DNA of 64,000 nt, from positions 434,001 to 498,000 of the forward strand of contig NW_025064883.1 in the NCBI RefSeq assembly GCF_019112545.1, given 5' to 3'. Both the position numbers and the translations under genes were made by a program. Below the pieces are notes generated by a model that was not told where the DNA came from, ran no database searches, and saw only the letters and a list, made by a program, of their open reading frames with translations. The DNA comes from Guyanagaster necrorhizus (taxonomy: Eukaryota > Basidiomycota > Agaricomycetes > Agaricales > Physalacriaceae). Within the stretch, counting starts at the first letter, position 1. Each line of letters starts with the position of its first letter. This document shows, in pieces, positions 12,024 through 25,944 of the stretch.

Positions 12024-13289
12024 ATGCCTCCTGAACCAACACGAAAACCACGTGCTAAATCTGGAAATCCATATGAGCATACAAAACAGAAGGAGAAAGT
12101 CCCAATGTATACATCATCAGCTCAGCCTCCAAAGCAGATCTCCTGCCCACACCTCATAACAGGAGACTGGCTCGTAGTATTCAAACATGTTGATAACCAT
12201 CCTTCCCATCGACATGCTGACATTGTGGCACATTTCACAAACCGAAAGGAAGGTGCACTGCTCTTTACCCAATCAACTCTTTCACGGAAACTGGCATCTC
12301 ATACAAAAATCGAACAGCGTGCAAACAAGAACCCTAATGCACTATCATCCAAAAAGTCTCGTATTGTCACCCGACCTGATGTGGAGCATGCTGTTGCATC
12401 CTGGTATCAGAACATGCAGCTCCGAGATGAGACTGTAACTGGTGCAATGCTGATAGAGAAGCGAAATCGGATTGAAAATCTGATGAATATTTCAGAGGAT
12501 CAGTGTTTAAAAGGAGAGGAATGGTTGAGGTCATTCTGCAAGGCATGGAAGATTCAGGAGGTTCGGTGGCATGGAGAAGCAGGCTCAGTGGATATGATGG
12601 CAGTGGAAAAAGAACGTGTGCGTCTTCACAGCATTATAGTGAAATATGCGATGCAGGACAGATGGAATATTGATGAATCCAGTCTTGTCATCTTTGCCAT
12701 CCCAGATCATACCTTGGCATCTGATCCTATGAGTGGACGAAAACAGGATAAGTTCTGCATCACCATGTGTTTTGCTGTGAATGCAGATGGGAGTGAGCGA
12801 ATGCCAGTTGTTTTCATTGACAAGTCAAAGCAACCATGGTGTTTCAAGAAAAAGAGTCCAACAGCAATGGGATTCTATTATCGGAATAACAAGAAGGCCT
12901 GGATGACGAGCGAAATATTTATGGAGTGGGTGAAGATGTTTGATTTAAAGATGAAGAGGGAGATGCGACAGGTTCTGCTGATCTTAGACAACTTTCAAGG
13001 GCATTCCATCGCTTATACACCCCATAACACAAAGCTGGAGTTCTTCAAGCCCAATATGACTCCATATGTTCAGCCGCTAGATGCTAGTATTATCCGCTGC
13101 TTCAAGGCACATTATCAGAATGCCATGTGTATCCGTGCACTTGATCTCAATGATCTTGGAGAGTCTGAGATCTTCAAGCTTGATCTCCTTGAAGCTATGA
13201 CTATCGCTCATGATGCTTGAGCAAATATCAGCAGTGAAACGATAGCAAACTGCTGGAAACACACCGGTATAATGCCTGACAATGCATCC
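12024..13289 (+). pseudogene. Pogo-type DDE transposase, one premature stop, 3' end lost in assembly gap
   Basis: The open frame from the ATG encodes 398 residues. A psq/CENP-B type helix-turn-helix lies at about residues 60-95 (ending STLSRKL) and a second CENP-B-like DNA-binding domain at about 110-200. The DDE catalytic core follows: first Asp in NIDES, second in LLILDNFQGH, third in YVQPLD. A TGA at 13218-13220 stops translation, but the same frame continues with ETIANCWKHTG, a signature found near the C-terminus of this family. The family has a conserved tryptophan at the stop, so TGG to TGA is the simplest reading. After the gap the tail ends at about 14001. It may be inactive, or the stop may be unique to this copy. 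Confidence 0.9.
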
Positions 13290-13945
13290 NNNNNNNNNNN
13301 NNNNNNNNNNNNNNNNNNNNNNNNNNNNNNNNNNNNNNNNNNNNNNNNNNNNNNNNNNNNNNNNNNNNNNNNNNNNNNNNNNNNNNNNNNNNNNNNNNNN
13401 NNNNNNNNNNNNNNNNNNNNNNNNNNNNNNNNNNNNNNNNNNNNNNNNNNNNNNNNNNNNNNNNNNNNNNNNNNNNNNNNNNNNNNNNNNNNNNNNNNNN
13501 NNNNNNNNNNNNNNNNNNNNNNNNNNNNNNNNNNNNNNNNNNNNNNNNNNNNNNNNNNNNNNNNNNNNNNNNNNNNNNNNNNNNNNNNNNNNNNNNNNNN
13601 NNNNNNNNNNNNNNNNNNNNNNNNNNNNNNNNNNNNNNNNNNNNNNNNNNNNNNNNNNNNNNNNNNNNNNNNNNNNNNNNNNNNNNNNNNNNNNNNNNNN
13701 NNNNNNNNNNNNNNNNNNNNNNNNNNNNNNNNNNNNNNNNNNNNNNNNNNNNNNNNNNNNNNNNNNNNNNNNNNNNNNNNNNNNNNNNNNNNNNNNNNNN
13801 NNNNNNNNNNNNNNNNNNNNNNNNNNNNNNNNNNNNNNNNNNNNNNNNNNNNNNNNNNNNNNNNNNNNNNNNNNNNNNNNNNNNNNNNNNNNNNNNNNNN
13901 NNNNNNNNNNNNNNNNNNNNNNNNNNNNNNNNNNNNNNNNNNNNN
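13290..13945. other. Assembly gap (656 N)
   Basis: A run of undetermined bases lies inside the pogo transposon, after the end of the recognisable transposase core. Open frames crossing it are artefacts. Confidence 0.99.
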
Positions 13946-14095
13946 AAGGAGATGCATGGAAAGCTGACCCAAAAGCCACTGACAGCATTTTGGAGAAATG
14001 ACGACGTTGTCACATAAAGTCACATGTCACATCACGTGCTATTTTGGTTCTGCATAAATCTATAAATGCATACAGTTTTGGTGTCTCCCAACCAT

Positions 14096-14118
14096 ATGCA
14101 TTGTGAGATAGTCAACTG
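14096..14118 (-). repeat. Right terminal inverted repeat of pogo element
   Basis: This is the exact inverted partner of 11741-11763 and is followed by TA at 14119-14120. The similarity to the left end stops after base 23. Confidence 0.95.
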
Positions 14119-14120
14119 TA

Positions 14121-14840
14121 ATACCTTTCTTTACTGACTAGTAAATAAGAGTCAGAAACTCTTAACCAACCCTTAATACTCTATCGCACACCTTTTTCGT
14201 GTACTTTCTTGTCTGCCGTTGGAAACTCCGGATCCATTGGTCTAAAGGACCAGTTGAAAAGTGTTTGGGCATATATGTAGTTATCCACATCCTGGATTCA
14301 GCACACTTTCTCGAAAGATATGTTTCGGCGCAGGAGTAATCCACTTCGAAAAGGAGCAACGTCGAAACGGTAAATATTCAGTTGGAAGCATGGTCGCAAC
14401 TGGCGATTCTTTAAGTGAGTCCGATTCTAACGACTTATCTTCATACGGAACGTTGAGTCTGGTTTACGAGACTAGTCCGACTCAACGAATCCGGTCAGCG
14501 CACAAGGTCTGTCATTCTGTCAATGTCAGTGTTAAGACCTAGCCCAAGGGGTCAACATTCACGGTCGACGTTGCCGTTTCCAGGGTATAACCTTGTGGAA
14601 ACTACGTTGTTACAACGGGAACTGTCAGGTACGGCTACAGACGGCACCGATGTGCACGTTACGCTACCTTTTAGGTGCTGATGGAACGGGAAGTTTTACT
14701 TGCCGATAAAAGAAAACAAAAATCCTATTGAGGGACGGAATATCAGCTCCATTACATATGTGGCGTCGCCGCCTCCCGCATCGGACTGATAATGGTGAGT
14801 GCCACTGCAGCCTTTATCCTCGCCAAAAAGTAACGCAGTA
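14121..14840. other. Intergenic stretch between transposon and tRNA
   Basis: CpG returns to normal here, marking the edge of the repeat block. There is a 93-codon open frame at 14261-14542 with no recognisable domain, which I do not call a gene. Nothing else was recognised. Confidence 0.5.
14825..14829 (-). terminator. RNA polymerase III terminator of tRNA-Lys
   Basis: Five consecutive T on the minus strand lie 11 bases past the tRNA 3' end, as expected for Pol III termination. Confidence 0.75.
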
Positions 14841-14938
14841 GCCCACCGCGAGGGTCGAACTCGCAGCCTTCAGATTCAGATGCAGCCACCTTAGACATCC
14901 TAAGAGTCTGACGCTCTATCCGATTGAGCTAGGCGGGC
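14841..14938 (-). tRNA. tRNA-Lys (anticodon CTT) with 25-nt intron
   Basis: The minus strand folds as a complete cloverleaf. The acceptor stem is GCCCGCC with GGTGGGC (one G-T pair). The anticodon stem is TCAGA with TCTGA, and the T arm is GCGAGTTCGACCCTCGC. The anticodon is CTT. An intron of 25 nt (14876-14900) interrupts the gene one base 3' of the anticodon, the canonical position for nuclear tRNA introns. Removing it leaves a seven-base loop CTCTTAA. Confidence 0.96.
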
Positions 14939-15381
14939 GATGGCGACGAATTCAGAGCATATGATCATGGGAGGAGCGCGAATCAGTTCAGGAACCAGTG
15001 CTGAGTGCTGAAACTGCGGAAATTTCCCAAAAGTAGCAGGCCGAAAGTAGCGTGACGGCCGGGTTCACGCAGAGCAGGAGTGCGAGCTGGCGGCCGCCGA
15101 GCCGGTGCGAACTATCGGAGCCCGGGCAAACTAAGGGTAGAAAAGGAAGAGACAAAGGGCAAAAAAGAGGAGAGAACAGCGTCAGTAAGCAATGTAGAAA
15201 GACGAGGTAAGCGATGGGATCGCAGCAATACGCAGCAGAAAATTGGACGAGAATGGGTAGAGAGAAGGGCAGTGCGAGTGGACGTGAGAGAGATGACTAA
15301 GCAAAAGCGCAGCAGTCATATTTGGCAATGACATTTCATAGATTGTTTAGCTTTCGACCCCCCACCACGTCCGCAGCAACG
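14939..15381. promoter_or_regulatory. Upstream region and 5' leader of the C2H2 gene
   Basis: The region is purine-rich (about 15120-15300) with no recognisable gene. It should hold the promoter and leader of the zinc-finger gene that begins at 15382. No specific element was identified. Confidence 0.4.
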
Positions 15382-16391
15382 ATGGCCTCCGCTTTTACTT
15401 TCGACAACTTTGACTATTCCAAGCCCAATACCCAGCAGGGCCTTGATTTCCTATCCTTTGCAGCGCCCTTGGACGTTGTAGCACCTCATCCTGACCTCTT
15501 CGAGAGTGAGCTTGACTCGAGTCTCGCTGGAATCGACCAGGCGCAGCTGCAGCTGCTCACCGTCGACTCGAACGACGCCTACTCGTTTTTGCGATCGGAC
15601 ACGCCTACACGGGGCCCCCCTTCTGCAATCACAGAGAGCTCAGCACGGAGCTCAGCCTATGAGAGCTCCTACGACTCTGCATATGAGTACCCTGCCTCCA
15701 ACTATTCCTTTCCCCTAGACCTAGAGATGGACTTTCAGCGAATCAGAGTCGATGCCCTTAGCGACTATTCTCCTGCCAATGTCGACCCAACCTCCTTCGG
15801 CTCCTTGCCGCCAACTCCTCCCCTTTCGCCGCCCTCTGCGGCTGCGAAGCAGTACGTAGCTCGCACCAGCTATTCTGACTACGGTCCGCCGTCCAGGTCG
15901 CCTGGCTACTACTACAGTATGGGCCAGACCACCGTGTCGCCGTCGCATGTCTCGACGCAGTTGCCCGTGGTTCCCACCGTTCCGCCCATCCGCGTTGATG
16001 ACCACAAACAGGACCCACGCAAAAAGTATCAATGTCCTTCGTGTCCAAGAGGCAAGTTTCCCTCTCCTCCCTTCTTCTACCGCTAACTTTTTTCTCTGCA
16101 GCTTTTGCTAGGGCCTATAATCTCAAAACTCACATGGCCACTCATGACCCCAACCGTCTCAAGCCACACGTGTGTCCCCATCGTTCGTGTGGCCGCTCCT
16201 TCTCCAGGAAGCATGACCTTGGTCGTCACATCATCTCCATCCACCGCGATGAGTCTGTCGCTGGCTCTCACCATTCTAACTCGTCCAAAAATTCCATCGG
16301 TGTCGACCAGGGAAATCGTTCTTGGTGTGATGTCTGTGGCAAGGGCGCAGTTGGCCGTAGCGCCCAGTGTGACTGCGCGGAGATCAAATAG
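15382..16391 (+). CDS. C2H2 zinc-finger transcription factor
   Basis: The gene encodes a 319-residue nuclear DNA-binding protein in two exons (15382-16051, 16102-16391). The long N-terminal part is rich in Ser, Pro and Tyr, with a PPTPPLSPPS stretch typical of activation regions. The C-terminal third has two zinc fingers: one begins YQCPSCPRAFARAYNL and the second is of the form HVCPHRSCGRSFSRKHDLGRHIISIH-like, followed by a cysteine-rich tail (CDVC...CDC). The first finger is rebuilt only across the intron, which starts with GC rather than GT. The ATG at 15382 has a good context (CAACGATGG). An in-frame ATG at 15328 would add 18 residues. Similar two-finger factors regulate development in mushrooms, but the target here is unknown. 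Confidence 0.88.
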
Positions 16392-16984
16392 AGCCTTAAA
16401 TAATGATCCCGTCTAAATATCTATGTGGGTCTTCTCCCTTCTGTAATATTTGTCGCCATGTTCTCAATCCTCTCTTCAGCCTTGGCTTGTCCAACCCCCA
16501 TGTCGTCTGACAACTCGCACGCCGTGCGCTTTTCGACTGAACCAATCTTCGTACCGCCTCATGGCCCAGTGACGGACTTGGTCTCGAATTGATTTTTAAT
16601 CGTTTATTTCGCATAGTATCTAAATATAATCTTCCGGAAACTGCTCGCCTAGTTTTTTTCCTCCGTGCCACAGACTATGTAATATCAAATGGTCATTATG
16701 AATAACACGTTGTCCTTGCTCCGGTGCCTCGCGCGTCCGTTTCAGTGTTGCACGTATCACTTTGTTTCAGTATTCCCTGTGCCAATGGGTGTTGGTAGGT
16801 GCATGTCAGACTTCACCTTTCTGCTTGCTTCTCTTCTCTCTTGTCAAGGGCGGAAACATGTCTTGTCTCTTCACATACTCGCTCGCCGCACAGAACATTC
16901 CGGATTCGCGGGAAGAACCAACACTAAAATACGACACACGGCCAACAACAGTCCAGACACACGGCGTCCGGCCCCAAGTTCATG
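16392..16984. other. Convergent intergenic region
   Basis: This region holds the 3' ends of the zinc-finger gene (plus strand) and the NRAMP gene (minus strand). No supported gene was seen, and open frames here lack domains. Confidence 0.5.
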
Positions 16985-18765
16985 TCAGCCCGCCCAAGAC
17001 ACTACACCATATGAATTAGCGACCAGGACCACTCCCCATATCCCATACGCCACGACGGCCAAGATCCACCCGTTGCTATGGTCTTGACCACCCTCCACGC
17101 GCATAACGCGCCTCGAGGACGTGAGCCAGATGAGTGGGAATGCCACGAACGGCAGGACGACGCTCAGAATCACCTGGGAGACGACGAGGAGACTGTCGAT
17201 GCCAGCACGGCCCACGGCAATGGCTACAACGACTGAAGGTACCAGTGCGAGCGCACGGGTAAGCAGACGCCGAAGGAAAGGCGACACACCCCAGTTGATG
17301 AACCCTTGCGAGACGATCTGGCCAGCAAGAGTAGCTGTTATCCCCGATGTTTGTCCTGCCGAAATCAGGGCAAGGGCAAATACGAAGGCGGCGCCTAGGT
17401 TCAAGAGATTAGGTATGTACCATTATTGCCAAACTGCACGATGACATACCCTTGCCGATCCTCGCTTTTATCAAATCGTGTGCATCAAAGAGACCGGCCA
17501 TGATGATCTCATCCGGCTCGGACTCAGAGTAAAATACTGTGGCGGCCATTATCAAGATGCTGAGCCACTTCTCTGTCAGCTGAATCGCTTGGAGAATTTG
17601 TACTTGAAAGAAACATACGCTGAATTAATCGGGACAGCTAGAAATAGTAAACTTGAGATAACGTCTACCATTTCATGCTTGAGGTGCTGCTGTATGAATG
17701 TAGGAGAATGGTTTTCCCTCTTCGCCTCAATGGCATGGATGTTTTTGTCTGCGGTAGACACGGCAAATAGCTCTCTAATTCCCTTACTGACGCGTGAAGA
17801 AAGGTTTACCAGAGGGAGCTCAGGTCCAGCAACATGATCTGTACACAGAGCCGGCGAGCGCCGGTCTTGAGTCGCCATGAATGAGCCCAGGAAGAGAGCA
17901 TGCGGCATGACCGTTGCACCCAGAATTCCTACGGCTGGTATCATGTTAGCTGGGGCAAAAGTAGCAACAACATCATATACCTGAGTAGACGGCATCTGGG
18001 TCCGATTTGAAGAGTGCTTTGGATGGTATATACCCCATAAATACTCCCGGCCAATCAGGCTTAACTTTGACAATGAGCACAATGAAACAAGCGAACACCG
18101 ACACGACCAGGACGATAACAACCATTTCAAACAGTCGGCTATGCTTGTGAGTGGGGTCAGAGATGAGGAGAAAGAGAAAGACGTCAAGAGCTGTGATTAC
18201 TACTCCAGCCCAAAGCGGGAGGGATGGAAAGATAAGACAAATTCCAATGGCGGATCCTAAGAGCTCTGCAAGGTCGGTAGCGATGATGGCTACCTCAGAT
18301 AGAACGTATAGGGGGTAGAGAATGAGACGCCGTACAAGAAGGGGATGCTTAGGATGATCGTGCAAGAGGATACGACAGTGGGCTGCTAGGTCAAGGCCTG
18401 TTACACATCCCAGTTTACAGGACAGCGTCTAAATACTAGCATCAATTGCTAGGTTCTTTTACGATGAAAGAGGCAGTACTTGTAGGACAATAGCGCCCAG
18501 ACCGGCCATGAGGACGACGAACAGCATCGGTCTGTAGCCAAAACTGGAGCCTGCCTGGAGATCGACACTCCAATTTCCACTGGGACACGTCAGCAAGAAA
18601 GAGGAATAAAAAGAAGTAAACACTCACGGGTCGAAATAAGCTACGGCGCATACAATGCCCATGCCTACGTGAGCTTTGACATGATACAGTACAGTGTGCC
18701 AGAAACGAAGAAATTGCAGTAAAGGCATCGAGGAACAGGCAGACAATAGAGGAAGCACAAGGCAT
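16985..18765 (-). CDS. SMF1-like: NRAMP-family divalent metal transporter
   Basis: This is a multi-pass membrane protein that would co-transport Mn2+, Fe2+ or similar ions with protons. Minus-strand exons include 18628-18666, 18480-18579, 17981-18428, 17619-17934, 17450-17559 and 16985-17394. The metal-binding DPGN motif of helix 1 is split by the intron at 18580-18627 (exon ends FDP, next begins GNW). The helix 6 MPH motif is present as ATVMPHALFLGS. The family stretch SAGQTSGITATLAGQ is near the C-terminus. The first exon is not certain: the ATG at 18763-18765 would give a very short N-terminus, so the true start could be in another small exon. The gene diverges from MED6. Confidence 0.85.
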
Positions 18766-18895
18766 GGCAACAAGCACGAGCAGATAATAAGTAAAAAAGC
18801 AACCCAATATAGTGGAACAGCACAGAGGAACCTGTCCCACCGGCAGACCGGATCGACGTGAAAAGCAGAAGACGCGCTTCCTAATTTGGACTCCC

Positions 18896-20033
18896 ATGGA
18901 CATCAACGACCTCCATCCCCCGGACGACTACAGCCATCGTTTCTTCATCTGGCACGAATGGATACAGGTCTGCTCCTGCTCGCCGTACCAGTTCCAAGCT
19001 GATTCTCGCGACAGGCTAATGGCCCCCTTACCAGCGAGAATGTCTTTGAATATTTCACCACGTCCATGTTTTACGACAAACAGAGCAACAATCAGGTCCT
19101 GCGCATGCAGACGATGCATACTGGCGCGACTACTATGAACGAGGCGGAGGAGCTCAAGTACGTGATAGCATTGGAATCTACACCTCACTAAGCCGTCGTT
19201 CTGCAGGCGGTTCACTGGTGTCGAGTTCGCGGTCGTTCATGCCCAGCCGCCATCGTTTTTCATCATACAGAAGCGCGAAAGGCATTCACCTGAAGAAGGT
19301 ACGCTGCTATGACTTTTTCCTTCATTTCCCAATTGACGCGTCTTAGTGACACCGCTGTCGGCGTATTTTATCATCAACAACCGAATCTATCAGTCGCCTG
19401 ACCTCTACACTGTATTGTCGAACCGATTGGTCGGTTGTCCCCTCTCCTTTCTGCAATAATTGTTGAGCATCTACAGCTGACCTCTTTAACCTCGTTACAA
19501 GCATCTCTGGACATTCTCCGTTCCCACCGTCCGGACTATACACCCCGGACAGGCTTTGTCTGGCCAATCATGGATCCGTCGCTCGACGAGACAGCCAAGA
19601 AACCTACTGCGGATGACCTCACAGGTGCTGCGAATACGCCAATGCCTGACGACAACACCAACCCAGCAGATGGGAACGGAAAGCGGCAGCAAAATACTAT
19701 GCTTCTCTTCAACGCGATGCGGGCAACTGCTCTTCATTCCAGCTCGGCGGTCTCCTCGAGTGCCTTTGCACAAATGGCCAATAGCACTGTGCCTCCAACA
19801 GATGTTCAGGTCCATGCTCAGGTGCAGACGCCGGCCGCTGGTACCCAAGTCTCGACAGTTCCTTCTCAGGCATCTACACCTGCTCCACCTCCTCAGGAAC
19901 CCCCTGGAAGAGGCCCACCTGGTGGAGGAAAGAAAAAGCGGAAACGTATGCTCGTGTCGTGGCTGCCTGACATATAATTGTCTCATTGGATTCTACAGGA
20001 ACATTGTTGCCTGTTCCCGCGGGAAAAAGCTAG
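18896..20033 (+). CDS. MED6: Mediator complex subunit 6
   Basis: MED6 is part of the Mediator head module, which links transcription factors to RNA polymerase II in the nucleus. Six exons (18896-18967, 19015-19157, 19207-19298, 19347-19429, 19477-19945, 19999-20033) give 297 residues. Family landmarks are ENVFEYF, SMFYDKQSNNQ, GVEFAVVHAQPPSFFII and PLSAYFIINNRIYQSPDLY. The C-terminal half is low-complexity (Gln, Pro, Thr) and ends in a basic tail, KKKRKR. If the last intron (19946-19998, GTATGC...CTACAG) is retained, translation stops at 19977 with a different tail. The spliced form ends at TAG 20031-20033. Confidence 0.93.
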
Positions 20034-20133
20034 ACCGGATCTTTTATCTTTACTGTGTATACATTCCACATAATATACAAGCGATGTTGGTAGCACTTCC
20101 GAAATGATGTACTTACGGTCTGACAGTTTATCG

Positions 20134-20920
20134 TCATCGGACGCCCGTTCCAGTCAGCCTACCAATCCAATCCAGAGGTGTTTTCCCTCGCGAGCCAATG
20201 GAGCCTACGCCAAGAGAAAGAGGATTCGCAGACACAAACGAATCCTTACGCGCTTTCGTCATATTTTGCACTGTCGCACTTGGCATGAGAACAGATAAAC
20301 GATGGCAAATATTTCGCACCAGCACGGTCAATTTCATCAACGTTCGTCTCGAGTACCACACCACCCTGGATGATCTCTGCGAGAATATGGTGCGCCTGCA
20401 TGGTATTGAAGAAGAACAGAGGCAAGCCAAATAGTACAGAGCATACCTCATCAAAGTGGAACACAAGGTCCAGCTCGCACACGTTCTCAAATGTTCGGTC
20501 AAGGGATTCCACGAATACCTGCCACGGTATTAAATATAACCACTCAAAATGATTCTGCAGACGCACCTGTATCAAATCCAATATTCCCAGCTCACTCTCT
20601 GCGCCGTCGACGACGAACACAAAGTATAGTGTCGCGTAATTCCGGTACACCACCCGCCAGCGCTCGTCCTGGCCGTCTTTTGGACCCAGAAATGCCTCGA
20701 GCTCGGGAGCATCGAGAAAGTTGCATAGGCCAGGCGGCCGGGAACATATGAGCTGGAATATCTTTTGGATGACGGTCTTCGAGGACTGGTGAAGGGGTGT
20801 GTAGAACTTGGACAGCCTAGGTACACCGGACGTGTTGACTGCATCCAGAATGCGTCACTGAGAGGTCCAGAAAAAAAAAATAAACTGGAGCGACATACAT
20901 ATCAGGACGGCATGGATCAT
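20134..20920 (-). CDS. APS3: AP-3 adaptor complex sigma subunit
   Basis: This is the small subunit of the AP-3 clathrin-type adaptor, which sorts cargo from Golgi or endosome to the vacuole. Exon 1 is 20899-20920 (MIHAVLI), joined across intron 20839-20898 to FNTSGVPRLSKFY. The core contains YRNYATLYFVFVVD and SESELGILDLIQ-type sequence (here AESELGILDLIQ), then FVESLDRTFENVCELDLVFHFDE and HHILAEIIQGGVVLETN. Two further introns interrupt the core. The last exon supplies a tail ending LTGTGVR and a TGA at 20134-20136. Skipping the last splice would end the protein near 20246. It converges with MED6, with 100 bp between the stops. Confidence 0.93.
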
Positions 20921-20974
20921 CGTTAACTTTTAAGATAAAAGTCGATCAATATGTACACGTGCCATTACTACGAG

Positions 20975-23886
<2,912 letters not shown>

Positions 23887-23978
23887 GGTAAGTAGAAAGT
23901 GAAGCAGACTTGTGGCACACACAAACAAACAAGACTAGCCCCTTTCTTGACATACGGTCAACCGTCAGCGACCACAAT

Positions 23979-24538
23979 ATGGCAACGACAACGTCCACCA
24001 AAGACCGGAATCTGCTCGCAGTCATTGGGGACGAGGTATAACGTTAGCTCTTCTCATTTCCGAGCCTCCTTGACCGTGTCTGTAGGACTCCATCACTGGT
24101 TTACTTCTCGCTGGCATTGGGCATATAAACGACAAACAGAAGAAGAACTTTCTAATCGTAGATTCCAGTCAGCGGCTCTCGTATCGTTCTCGTGCTTATC
24201 TTTAAGGGATCCTGCAGAAACACAGGTGTCGACTATCGAGGCGGCCTTTCAGGAATTCACGGAACGGAAAGACATTGCCATTCTGCTAATAAACCAACAT
24301 GTACGAGTCCAGACCTCTATTCTGACTCATTGCTCATGTATTTCAGATTGCCGAGAAAATACGGCCAACAGTTGACAAGTACCAGCAGGCGTTCCCGGCA
24401 CTGCTGGAAATACCCTCAAAAGATCATCCTTACGGTGAGCATCCTACTTGTCATGCTCGGAAATTCCCACTGAATCAATTATCAGACCCTTCCAAGGACT
24501 CGGTCCTTAAACGTGTTCAGAAACTCTTTGGAGAGTGA
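23979..24538 (+). CDS. VMA7: V-type proton ATPase subunit F
   Basis: This is a small soluble subunit of the V1 sector of the vacuolar proton pump, needed for assembly and rotary coupling. The protein begins [20 protein letters not shown], the family's N-terminal signature, and continues through [23 protein letters not shown], a segment equivalent to [20 protein letters not shown], then [17 protein letters not shown] and a C-terminal [13 protein letters not shown]. Five exons and four introns fall in about 560 bp. The length of about 120 residues is normal for the family. The stop is TGA at 24536-24538. Confidence 0.95.
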
Positions 24539-24650
24539 TAGTCGTGATATCCGTATACATGGACTTGGATGCTCCCAGTTGTATTATAATGATACAATTC
24601 TTCAACAACCCCAACCGCTTGCCCAATTTCCGGACCAAAATCGAGAAGCA

Positions 24651-25944
24651 TTACGCATACCACCGTCTGACAGGTTCGCTCTCTCTCACTCCGCCAGTTC
24701 TCTCAACAAACACTCGTATTGATTGAGGTTCTCGAGAGTCTACAGTGAGCCGTCAATTGTTAATTTAAGGTATTAGCAAAGGCAAACATACTTGGTATAT
24801 CAACCAGAAGATATCGGAACACGAAATAACCGTCGTTATTCTGAAACCCGGAGTCAGAGTTGAAATACTGAACCGTAAATATGACTGACCATGACAAGTT
24901 CGGCATGAACCTCTCCATCAGTGAATACCCTACCATCAGCTGGCGGCTCTGTATTCCCTCGCGACCGCCGCAAGGAGGAAAACATGCCCGCTAACTGCCA
25001 CATAGTGCTCTCCTCCTTCCCCTTGGATCTGGTGTCGGCAGATACAAAGGCTGGCTGTGAAGAGGAGGGTGCTGGTGCCCCAGTCAGGTACCTGAACACC
25101 CGCTTAAATTGCTCAAAAAGATATTTCTTTCGATCCTTCATCCACTCGGTTGCACCGTCAATTGTCAAATCTGATATACTTGATGAGGTATCGCGTATCC
25201 AGCTGATCATAGCCTCGTAATTTGACTTTGACTTGGCCTCTCCTGGGGGGCGTCCCTGCACGAAGAAATTCAAAAACATATGCTCCCGACCGGTGGCATC
25301 AAGCATGATCTCAGAGGTGACATGGTGATTCCTATGGCGGGGCCTCCCTAAGGAGGGGGGGTTATTATGGAAAGTCAGTGGCCCATGGAGGTATTTTGCG
25401 ACCTAGTGCAGCAATGAGAACAAAATGATTCAGAAAGGTATTCGTCCAACCTGAGGAGAGGCCTTCAGACGCTCACAAGCATCATTGTGGAGCACCGTGG
25501 GTGAATTTTTTGAGAAGAGTTCAGAAGTTAGACAGTACCCAAGGACAGCAGACAATCCAGCGCCAAAAAGAATAACGGTCAAGTTAGTGGTTCGGGCTGT
25601 TGTTCTTTTCACTGTTATTGAAATAAGGAAAGATGAAAATTTCACTTTTGACGGAACGCACCTTTGCCTGTGGCACTCAACTCTGACCATTTTTTGACAT
25701 TCTCTTCGGGTCCAAATGCGGACTGCGAGACTCCAAGCTGGAATGGACCAGCAGACTCTGCAGGCCGTACGCGTTGCCTCTTCGTGTCGAGCGACTGAGA
25801 TAGGTCAGGAGTATCGCGATGGGTCGCGTAGAACCTATCATTACGACTTAAGAACAGACAAGATTTGGCAGTAAACGACGGGGACGCGATTACGACTCGA
25901 CAAGAATGTAAACGAGCAAGCCAGCCACAGTAGGATATGTTCAT
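24651..25944 (-). CDS. TIM21: Mitochondrial import inner membrane translocase subunit TIM21
   Basis: TIM21 is an inner-membrane part of the TIM23 presequence translocase that contacts the TOM complex. The N-terminus (from 25944) is rich in Arg and Ser, as expected of a presequence. The intron after KWSELSATGK leads to VKRTTARTTNLTVILFGAGL, a single membrane segment (LTVILFGAGLSAVLGYCL) typical of TIM21. The intermembrane-space domain follows, with GREHMFLNFFVQGR. Later exons add a segment including NNDGYFVFRYLLVDIP and a tail ending at TAA 24651-24653. If the 24840-24900 intron is not removed, the protein truncates near 24854. Confidence 0.9.

Larger units (their letters stand above)
11741..14118 (+). 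mobile_element. Tc1/mariner-superfamily pogo-type DNA transposon
   Basis: The element is bounded by perfect 23-bp terminal inverted repeats (each outer end begins CAGTTGACTATCTCAC) and flanked on both sides by TA (11739-11740 and 14119-14120), the target duplication of this superfamily. It carries one transposase gene on the plus strand. Copies of a TATGCATTGT-like motif recur inside both ends (about 11755, 11790, 11878, 14095), consistent with subterminal transposase-binding repeats. Total length is 2,378 bp including a 656-base gap. Its CpG content is far higher than in the retroelement block, so it is probably a later insertion. Confidence 0.95.

Noticed and set aside
13077..14023. Six open frames of 230-300 codons crossing the N run
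   Set aside because: They consist mostly of X from undetermined bases and have no meaning.
14261..14542. 93-codon frame between transposon and tRNA
   Set aside because: No domain, and no context for a gene.
17576..18906. Long minus-strand frames read through introns as separate proteins
   Set aside because: They are exons plus introns of the NRAMP transporter; the DPGN and MPH motifs need the splices.
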